Shown in pieces: positions 13,748-19,032 of a stretch of 19,032 bases of DNA. Both the position numbers and the translations under genes were made by a program. The notes below the pieces were generated by a model. It was given only the letters and a program-made list of their open reading frames with translations, was not told the DNA's origin and searched no databases. The stretch is from an uncultured Blautia sp. Its GTDB lineage: Bacteria > Bacillota > Clostridia > Lachnospirales > Lachnospiraceae. The stretch is taken from assembly GCA_900547615.1 (NCBI GenBank), contig URHH01000040.1, positions 1-19,032 of the forward strand. Direction: 5' to 3'. Positions within the stretch are counted from its first letter, which is position 1. Every line of letters begins with the position of its first letter.

Positions 13748-15286
13748 TTAGTAGAAGCACACAATCGGCACATCGTAATTGATCATACTGTATAATGCAG
13801 CCGCATTGTCGTAGGGCATATTGATACAGCCATGAGATCCGTTTGTGAGATAATCGTCTCCGCCGAAATTGGAGCGCCAGTTTGCATCGTGGAAACCGAT
13901 ACCTCCGTCGAAAGGCATCCAGAAGGTTACAGGCGTCTCATACTCGTATTTTCCATTTGGAAGCTTCGGTCCTTTTAATACGGCAGGACTGCTCTTGGAG
14001 TAAAGTCTGAAAATTCCCTCATGTGTCTGCCTGTCCGCATAAGACATATTTCCGGAAACAAAATCAGATTCCAGAATAACTGCTCCGTCCTGATAATAAT
14101 AAAGATGCTGATTGCTTAAATCCACCTCTATATACGTGCTTCCAATATCATTGTAACCATACGTATTGGCTCTCATGGAATATACAGGCTCTCTTGTTGT
14201 CTGCGTTCCGGAACGGATTTCCTCCATAAGCTGCGCCGCCTCTTTTGCCTGATTGATCTGCCAGCCGTAAGCGGAACCGTATACATAAACTGTTCTTCCG
14301 CTTGTAGTGTTAAACGCACGGCTTGTTCCCACTGTATCATGCTCCGCAGCAAGCTGCGCCACAAACTCATTTACATGATTCTGGAAGGAAGCATCGTCCT
14401 GCACAAGCTTTCCTTTCTCATCAAACTGAAGCCATGTTTTGATAGTCGTTCCGTCCAGAGTTACTGTCTGATCACCAAATGTATAAGTAATGCTTGCCTT
14501 CGCAAAGTTATTGTAAGCATCTCTCGTTGCAAGAAGTTCCGGACTGTCGCTTTTTACAGAAGCAGAAGCATATACGTCTGCAGTCGCATTAAAATCTACG
14601 CTCTGCATACTTCCTGTTACCGCATCGCTCAAAGTCTGATATGCTTTTTTAAGAACAAGTTTACTTCCCTGTGTCTCAGGCACGATTTCAAATGAAGACT
14701 GGGAATCATTAAACGTAACATAAGCATTCTCAGGAGCCACCTGATTTTCTTCCTTTGCGCAGCTTAAATTTCTAAGCTCCGTCTCAAGAAGAGCATGGTC
14801 AAAGGTTGTCTGAATATCCGTGGTATAGCTGACCGGTTCCGTATATCCCTTCACCCATTCATACGGCTTCTGGGTTTTTAAAAGTTTCAGAACCTCTCCG
14901 TCTGACGTGTACTTATAATTAATATTTGCTCCCTGTATCACCTGAGGCTCCAGATTTCTTGCGCTGACAGAAATAGAATACTTTTCTACCTGTTCTGCGA
15001 TCGCCTGCTCTGCCTCATAAGCAGTTTTTCCGGAACAGTCCACTCCGTTGATTGTAGTTCCCTCAAAAAAGCGGTCTGAATAATAATAGGAAATTCCTGC
15101 ATATGCGCAGCCTGCAGTTACTGCAAGCATAGCCACCGCAATTCCTGTAATTTTCAGCCCTTTATGCTTTTTCTTTACAGGAAGGACTGTATTTTCCAAC
15201 TCCTCATCACCAATGGGGACATAAGTAATCTTTCGGGGACGAGCTGATTTTTTATTCTGCTGCTCATTCATGTTTTCGTTGCTCAT
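13748..15286 (-). CDS. L,D-transpeptidase with peptidoglycan-binding repeats
   Basis: A 512-residue membrane-anchored L,D-transpeptidase of the YkuD family, which makes 3-3 peptidoglycan cross-links or attaches proteins to the wall. A basic cytoplasmic N-terminus (1-42) is followed by one signal-anchor helix (about 43-67). Then comes a long extracellular region typical of tandem PG_binding_4-type domains (about 75-350), including TTINGVDCSGKTAYEAEQ. The C-terminal YkuD domain (about 375-512) ends with GIGFHDANW (His466) and SHGCINMPYDNA (His485, catalytic Cys487). Length fits Clostridial relatives. ATG 15286 has GAGGAGAG eight bases upstream. A single small membrane protein follows in the operon. 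Beta-lactam insensitivity of such cross-links is family knowledge, not shown here. Confidence 0.93.
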   Translation of the reverse strand: MSNENMNEQQNKKSARPRKITYVPIGDEELENTVLPVKKKHKGLKITGIAVAMLAVTAGCAYAGISYYYSDRFFEGTTINGVDCSGKTAYEAEQAIAEQVEKYSISVSARNLEPQVIQGANINYKYTSDGEVLKLLKTQKPYEWVKGYTEPVSYTTDIQTTFDHALLETELRNLSCAKEENQVAPENAYVTFNDSQSSFEIVPETQGSKLVLKKAYQTLSDAVTGSMQSVDFNATADVYASASVKSDSPELLATRDAYNNFAKASITYTFGDQTVTLDGTTIKTWLQFDEKGKLVQDDASFQNHVNEFVAQLAAEHDTVGTSRAFNTTSGRTVYVYGSAYGWQINQAKEAAQLMEEIRSGTQTTREPVYSMRANTYGYNDIGSTYIEVDLSNQHLYYYQDGAVILESDFVSGNMSYADRQTHEGIFRLYSKSSPAVLKGPKLPNGKYEYETPVTFWMPFDGGIGFHDANWRSNFGGDDYLTNGSHGCINMPYDNAAALYSMINYDVPIVCFY

Positions 15287-15334
15287 TTATTCTCTCCTCG
15301 ACATTAAGTAACAAAAAATTTCAATAACGCCTAT

Positions 15335-15343
15335 ATTATAACA
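15335..15343 (-). promoter_or_regulatory. extended -10 promoter of the L,D-transpeptidase gene
   Basis: TGTTATAAT on the minus strand is a perfect TATAAT with an upstream TG. The -35 region is poor, as is usual for extended -10 promoters. The leader to the ATG at 15286 is about 40 nt. Confidence 0.55.
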
Positions 15344-15453
15344 TAATTCTTCCATTTTGTATCTCATATTATGTTTTTTATAAAAGATTAATATTTTCTT
15401 TATTATTATGTACAGTTTCCCTTTTAATATTGCCTGGAAAGAAATTTTTTTAA

Positions 15454-15479
15454 AAGGCGCGGAAAACTTCCCGCGCCTT
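15454..15479 (-). terminator. terminator of gpmI
   Basis: A 9-bp GC-rich stem AAGGCGCGG/CCGCGCCTT with an eight-base loop lies 25 bp after the gpmI stop. On the minus strand it is followed by TTAAAAAAATTT, a modest T-tract. Confidence 0.7.
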
Positions 15480-15503
15480 CAGACATCTTATTTTTTTCTT
15501 TCT

Positions 15504-17045
15504 TTATTTTTCTACAAGAAGAGAAGTTCCTGTCATTTCCTCCGGTTTTTCTTTTCCCATAAGCTCGATAAGAGTCGGGATAATGTCTGCAAGACAGCCG
15601 TTTTCACGAAGTGTATATTTCGGATCTGCATTTACAAGAATAAACGGAACCGGATTTGTTGTGTGCGCTGTGAATGGTTCTCCTGTAGAGTAGTCGAGAA
15701 GCTGCTCTGCATTTCCGTGGTCTGCACAGATAAACATCTGTCCGTTCACTTCTTTAATTGCATCAACTGCTCTTCCCACACACTCGTCAACTGCTTCTAC
15801 CGCTTTGATCGCAGCGTTTTCCACACCTGTATGGCCAACCATATCCGGGTTTGCAAAGTTAATGATGATCACATCATATTTATCGGATTTGATCGCCTCC
15901 ACCAGTTTATCGCATACAGCAGGAGCGCTCATCTCCGGCTGAAGGTCGTATGTTGCAACCTTTGGAGATTTTACAAGGATTCTGTCCTCTCCTTTATTCG
16001 GCTCTTCCACACCGCCGTTAAAGAAGAAAGTAACGTGCGCATATTTCTCTGTCTCTGCAATACGAGCCTGTGTCATATTGTTTGCAGCAAGCCACTCGCC
16101 AAATGTATTGTGAAGCTGCACTTTGTGGAATGCAACCAGTTTATTGCCGATTGTGTCATCATAATCTGTGAAGCATACAAAAGTAGTATCGAGACGTTTT
16201 TCTCTTTCAAATCCCTGGAATGCATCGTCACAGAATGCTCTTGTGATCTCACGCGCTCTGTCAGGACGGAAGTTGAAAAATACAACGGAATCTTTGTCAG
16301 ATACAACAGCAACAGGACGTCCGTCTTTTTCCATTACAGTAGGAAGCACGAACTCGTCTGTCTTTCCATCGTCATAGGAAGCCTGTACGGCTGCTGCCGC
16401 GTCTGTTCCTTTTACGCCTTCTCCTTTTGTAAGCGCCTTGTATGCAAGCTCTACACGATCCCAGCGGTTATCGCGGTCCATTGCATAGTAACGTCCGGAA
16501 ATCACGCCGATCTCTCCAACGCCGATTTCCTTCATTTTTGCTTCCAGTTCTTCAATGTAGCTCTTTCCTGATGCAGGAGGTGTGTCACGTCCGTCGAGGA
16601 AGCAGTGTACATAAACTTTCTCAAGACCTTCTCTTTTTGCCATCTCAAGAAGTCCGTAAAGATGTGTATTGTGGCTGTGAACGCCGCCGTCTGAGAGAAG
16701 TCCCATAAAATGAATCGCAGAATTATTTTCTTTTGCATTTTTCATTGCTGCCAGAAGCGCCTCATTTTTGAAGAAATCTCCGTCTTCGATTTCTTTTGTG
16801 ATTCTTGTAAGCTCCTGGTATACGATACGGCCTGCACCCATGTTCAGATGACCTACCTCAGAGTTTCCCATCTGCCCGTCCGGAAGACCTACGGAAAGAC
16901 CGCTTGCATATCCTTTTACAAAAGGACACTCTGCCATCAGCTTGTCCATAACAGGAGTTTTCGCCTCATATACAGCGTTTGCTTCCTGCTTTTCGTTGAG
17001 TCCGTATCCATCAAGAATCATTAAAACGGTTGGTTTTTTGCTCAT
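15504..17045 (-). CDS. gpmI: 2,3-bisphosphoglycerate-independent phosphoglycerate mutase
   Basis: A 513-residue cytoplasmic glycolytic enzyme that interconverts 3- and 2-phosphoglycerate with two manganese ions and a phosphoserine intermediate. Metal ligands and nucleophile are in place: Asp12 (MILDGYG), Ser62 (GQMGNSEVGHLNMGAGR), Asp401 and His405 (NPDMVGHTG), Asp442 and His443 (ICADHGNAEQ) and His461. The phosphatase-like and transferase domains are both complete. ATG 17045 has AAGGAG upstream. It is a single-gene unit with a terminator at 15454-15479. TTGCAA and TAGTAT 17 bp apart, starting at 17124, are a possible promoter. Codon use is more biased than in neighbours, consistent with high expression. 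Other glycolytic genes are not adjacent. Confidence 0.97.
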   Translation of the reverse strand: MSKKPTVLMILDGYGLNEKQEANAVYEAKTPVMDKLMAECPFVKGYASGLSVGLPDGQMGNSEVGHLNMGAGRIVYQELTRITKEIEDGDFFKNEALLAAMKNAKENNSAIHFMGLLSDGGVHSHNTHLYGLLEMAKREGLEKVYVHCFLDGRDTPPASGKSYIEELEAKMKEIGVGEIGVISGRYYAMDRDNRWDRVELAYKALTKGEGVKGTDAAAAVQASYDDGKTDEFVLPTVMEKDGRPVAVVSDKDSVVFFNFRPDRAREITRAFCDDAFQGFEREKRLDTTFVCFTDYDDTIGNKLVAFHKVQLHNTFGEWLAANNMTQARIAETEKYAHVTFFFNGGVEEPNKGEDRILVKSPKVATYDLQPEMSAPAVCDKLVEAIKSDKYDVIIINFANPDMVGHTGVENAAIKAVEAVDECVGRAVDAIKEVNGQMFICADHGNAEQLLDYSTGEPFTAHTTNPVPFILVNADPKYTLRENGCLADIIPTLIELMGKEKPEEMTGTSLLVEK

Positions 17046-17104
17046 AATGTTCTCCTTTATATATTATTGTTGTTTTTAATACATTCTTACCCGTCTATAC
17101 TACC

Positions 17105-17121
17105 AAAAATCGAGGATTTTT
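17105..17121 (-). terminator. weak hairpin between small membrane protein gene and gpmI
   Basis: AAAAATC/GATTTTT, seven bp with a three-base loop, lies 17 bp after the stop of the small gene and overlaps the possible gpmI promoter. It is mostly A-T, so its strength as a terminator is doubtful. Confidence 0.35.
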
Positions 17122-17137
17122 GCAACACTCCCGGGCT

Positions 17138-17392
17138 TCAGGAATCGGAAGAATCTTTTTTTTGATCTTCTTTATTTTTATACTCCTCCAGTTTTCTCTG
17201 AAGATACAAAATATAATGGATACACCCGCACACAAAAGAAGCCAGAAGAAGAGAAAAGGCTCCCGCTGCCAGCATATATCTTCTCGCGCTGTCCGGCTCT
17301 TCCGGTGCTCCCGCTACCGTACAGTAAAAAACAGCTCCTGCAAATAAAAGAACAAGCCCTGCGGAAATCACCGCTTTTATCACGCTTTTCAT
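17138..17392 (-). CDS. small two-helix membrane protein with charged tail
   Basis: The product is an unrecognised 84-residue protein with two hydrophobic helices (about 5-26 and 40-64) joined by a short acidic loop with APEEPD. It ends in a strongly charged, Lys/Glu/Asp-rich tail (66-84), probably cytoplasmic. Two adjacent ATGs at 17395 and 17392 follow GGAGG by three and six bases; 17392 has the better spacing. A longer frame from 17425 lacks a ribosome site. It is divergent from a Cro/C1-type regulator, with an inverted repeat and shared -10-like sequence between the two genes, so that regulator may control it. Confidence 0.65.
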   Translation of the reverse strand: MKSVIKAVISAGLVLLFAGAVFYCTVAGAPEEPDSARRYMLAAGAFSLLLASFVCGCIHYILYLQRKLEEYKNKEDQKKDSSDS

Positions 17393-17407
17393 CATACACC
17401 TCCGTTC

Positions 17408-17434
17408 GTGTCGATATAAAGACACTATTATAAT
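17408..17434. promoter_or_regulatory. candidate operator and divergent -10 region
   Basis: GTGTC (17408-17412) and GACAC (17421-17425) form an inverted repeat around eight A/T-rich bases. Next to it, CTATTATAAT gives overlapping TATAAT -10 boxes on both strands (17427-17432 minus, 17429-17434 plus). Neither has a good -35. The layout suits autoregulated divergent genes. Confidence 0.4.
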
Positions 17435-17490
17435 CTTTATTTTACCCGGATAATGGTTTTATATCAAGAAAAACTGGACAGGATATACGT

Positions 17491-17736
17491 ATGATAAAAT
17501 ATGACCGCTTATGGAAAACAATGAAGGAACGCGGTATTTCACAGTATGATTTATATGAACATTATCACATTACAAAATCGCTTCTGGACCGCTTCCGCAA
17601 AAATCTCAATACAGAAGTTTACACACTTGACCGAATCTGCACCATTCTCAACTGTAATATTGAGGATATTGTAGAACACGTTCCCGATGAACCACAGGTG
17701 GAAAACGAAAGTTCAGATGAAAAGGAAAATTCCTGA
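17491..17736 (+). CDS. Cro/C1-type helix-turn-helix regulator
   Basis: An 81-residue DNA-binding protein made of a single Cro/C1-type HTH domain (about residues 4-64) and an acidic, disordered tail (65-81). The recognition region is ISQYDLYEHYHITKSLLDRF, followed by TLDRICTILNCNIEDIVEHV, the usual end of small Firmicute Xre-like regulators. There is no ligand or dimerisation domain beyond the HTH. ATG 17491 has an AGGA site about eight bases upstream. It is divergent from a small membrane protein gene, with a candidate operator at 17408-17425. Partner genes are unknown; it could also act globally. Confidence 0.88.
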   Translation: MIKYDRLWKTMKERGISQYDLYEHYHITKSLLDRFRKNLNTEVYTLDRICTILNCNIEDIVEHVPDEPQVENESSDEKENS

Positions 17737-17745
17737 TTCTTCTCT

Positions 17746-17773
17746 TTCAAAACTTCTGCAAATCCATTATAAT
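17746..17773 (+). promoter_or_regulatory. promoter of the sdaAB-sdaAA operon
   Basis: TTCAAA (17746-17751) and a perfect TATAAT (17768-17773) are 16 bp apart. The predicted start near 17780 leaves a ~39-nt leader with a GGAGA ribosome site. Confidence 0.55.
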
Positions 17774-17818
17774 AAGAACGGATACAAAATTTAACTTTTA
17801 GATACGGAGATTAAATTT

Positions 17819-18478
17819 ATGAACGTTTTTGATATTCTCGGACCGGTGATGATCGGTCCTTCCAGTTCTCATACCGCAGGTGCAGCCCGAATTGGACTTA
17901 TCACGCGCACACTCCTTGGAAAGCCGCCTGTCCGGGCTTCCATTCTTCTTCACGGTTCCTTTGCAAAAACATATAAAGGTCACGGCACAGACAAAGCGAT
18001 CGTTGCCGGAATCCTGGGAATGCAGGCGCACGATGAGCGTATTCGTTTTTCCCTTGAAGAAGCGGAAAAAGAAGGGCTTCTTGTGGAAATCTACACAGCA
18101 GACCTTGATGACGCCCACCCCAATACAGCAGAGATCACTCTGACTTCCGAAGACGGAACTACAGTATCTCTTCGCGGAAGCAGCATTGGCGGCGGAAATA
18201 TTATGGTGACAAAGGTAAACGGAATGGACGTTTCCCTTACCGGTCAGCACACTACCCTCATCGTACTTCATAAAGACACCCCGGGAACGATTGCGGCTGT
18301 CACAGAACTCATGGCAGACTGCGGCGTGAATATCTGTAATTTCCGTCTTTCCAGACAGACGAAGGGCGGACAGGCTGTTATGACCATCGAAATCGACGGC
18401 TGTTCTGACTCTTCCTTAAATGACAAAATCAGCCGGCTTCCAAATATTTACTCAAGCACTATGCTTTTGCCAATTTAA
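17819..18478 (+). CDS. sdaAB: L-serine dehydratase, iron-sulfur type, beta subunit
   Basis: A 219-residue beta subunit of the oxygen-sensitive [4Fe-4S] L-serine ammonia-lyase, which converts L-serine to pyruvate and ammonia. It opens with MNVFDILGPVMIGPSSSHTA, the family signature, with the SSSHT substrate-region motif at 15-19. The motif LHGSFAKTYKGHGTDKA (44-60) follows. A C-terminal ACT domain (about 145-219) begins LIVLHKDTPGTIAAVTELM and may bind serine as a regulator. The cluster cysteines belong to the alpha subunit, encoded 12 bp downstream. ATG 17819 follows GGAGA by about ten bases. Length is normal for the two-subunit Firmicute form. Confidence 0.96.
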   Translation: MNVFDILGPVMIGPSSSHTAGAARIGLITRTLLGKPPVRASILLHGSFAKTYKGHGTDKAIVAGILGMQAHDERIRFSLEEAEKEGLLVEIYTADLDDAHPNTAEITLTSEDGTTVSLRGSSIGGGNIMVTKVNGMDVSLTGQHTTLIVLHKDTPGTIAAVTELMADCGVNICNFRLSRQTKGGQAVMTIEIDGCSDSSLNDKISRLPNIYSSTMLLPI

Positions 18479-18490
18479 CAGGAGGTTTTT

Positions 18491-19032
18491 ATGGACTTAA
18501 ATTATTATTCAATACGTGAACTTTTAGACAGCGCAAAAAAAGAAGGACTTCCTCTTTCTTCTCTTGTTCTCACACAGCAGGCAGAGCAGCTTGAGCTTAC
18601 AGAAGAAGAAGTATACAACAAAATGCGGGAAAACTATCTTGTCATGCGCGCTTCTATTGAACCGGGCTGTGACCCGGATCTTCGCAGTACAAGCGGACTT
18701 ACTGGCGGAGACGCCTATAAAATGAAATGTGCTGTAGAACAGAAAAAAAATCTTACAGGATCTCTTCTGGGAGGAGCGCTTTACCGTGCCCTTGCCGTTT
18801 CTGAACTGAACGCTTCTATGGGGCGGATCGTGGCAGCTCCAACAGCAGGAAGCTGCGGAATTGTTCCTGCTGCTGTTCTTACAATGGAAGAAATGTATCA
18901 TCTTTCCGAAAAAGAATGTGTCATGTCTCTTTTTACAGCCTCTGCTGTCGGCATGGTCATCGCAAACAATGCTTCTCTCGCAGGGGCGGAAGGCGGCCGT
19001 CAGGCAGAACGGGGGTCTGCCCGCATGGCGTT
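18491..19032 (+). CDS. sdaAA: L-serine dehydratase, iron-sulfur type, alpha subunit (cut by window edge)
   Basis: The N-terminal 180 residues of the catalytic alpha subunit, running off the right edge. It starts MDLNYYSIRELLDSA at ATG 18491 with AGGAGG six bases upstream, 12 bp after sdaAB. Family blocks are LRSTSGLTGGDAYKM (66-80), GRIVAAPTAGSCGIVPA (111-127) and MVIANNASLAGAEGG (155-169). The next residues should be CQAE, where the Cys is the first ligand of the [4Fe-4S] cluster. Here the sequence reads RQAERGSARMA: Arg170 replaces that cysteine, Arg174 and Arg178 are also unexpected, and one residue is missing before MA. All changes fall in the last ~35 bases. Everything before them looks functional, so a sequence artefact at an assembly end is suspected. 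Confidence 0.92.
   Translation, partial: MDLNYYSIRELLDSAKKEGLPLSSLVLTQQAEQLELTEEEVYNKMRENYLVMRASIEPGCDPDLRSTSGLTGGDAYKMKCAVEQKKNLTGSLLGGALYRALAVSELNASMGRIVAAPTAGSCGIVPAAVLTMEEMYHLSEKECVMSLFTASAVGMVIANNASLAGAEGGRQAERGSARMA

Noticed and set aside
15408..16571. Long plus-strand open frame (387 codons) opposite gpmI
   Set aside because: It is rich in Cys, Phe, Ser and His, has no ribosome site and lies antisense to the well-conserved gpmI, whose codon bias keeps the opposite frame open.
18524..18901. Minus-strand open frame of 125 codons opposite sdaAA
   Set aside because: It is antisense to clear sdaAA homology and has no recognisable domain or start signals.
1..19032. CRISPR arrays, tRNA or rRNA genes, IS elements or phage genes
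   Set aside because: Looked for on both strands; no spaced repeat array, cloverleaf-like tRNA, transposase motif or terminal inverted repeats with target duplications were found.

Overview
The window looks like chromosomal DNA from an anaerobic Firmicute, most likely a Lachnospiraceae-type gut Clostridium. Evidence for this is a ferredoxin-linked tungsten/molybdenum aldehyde oxidoreductase, a two-subunit iron-sulfur L-serine dehydratase, cofactor-independent phosphoglycerate mutase, strong AGGAGG-type ribosome sites and AT-rich intergenic DNA. The genus cannot be fixed from sequence reading alone. Most genes are housekeeping or core-metabolic. I see no phage, IS element, CRISPR array, rRNA or tRNA, and no clearly new defence or mobile system. 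The unusual material is mostly regulatory architecture and gene decay.

Layout. The left edge (1-887, minus) is the N-terminal part of an aldehyde:ferredoxin oxidoreductase with a good promoter and a folded ~125-nt leader. Next comes a minus-strand operon read from 4696 to 1127: two small unrecognised membrane proteins, topoisomerase III (topB) and a YkgJ-type cysteine-cluster protein. Then comes a minus-strand redox cassette (8107 to 4903): a LysR regulator, a flavodoxin lacking its first beta strand, an aldo/keto reductase broken by a frameshift, and a double-domain carboxymuconolactone decarboxylase-like protein. The promoter of the flavodoxin transcript is embedded in the terminator of the LysR gene.

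At 8178-9794 an OmpR/PhoB-type response regulator without an adjacent kinase is divergent from a PAP2-type membrane phosphatase. The 255-bp gap between them contains a perfect 11-bp tandem repeat that reads as a Pho box, a second inverted repeat over the phosphatase -35 region, and a hairpin covering the phosphatase ribosome site. The phosphatase starts at TTG. A convergent bidirectional terminator at 9806-9845 separates it from an overlapping minus-strand operon sfsA-mutY-glycosyltransferase (12612 to 9852).

The right third holds a HAD phosphatase (+), an L,D-transpeptidase plus small membrane protein operon (-), gpmI (-), a small membrane protein (-) divergent from a Cro/C1-type HTH regulator (+), and the L-serine dehydratase operon sdaAB-sdaAA (+). 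sdaAA runs off the right edge. In its last ~35 bases three unexpected arginines fall in the otherwise invariant iron-sulfur motif, which suggests either a sequence artefact at an assembly end or an inactivated enzyme.
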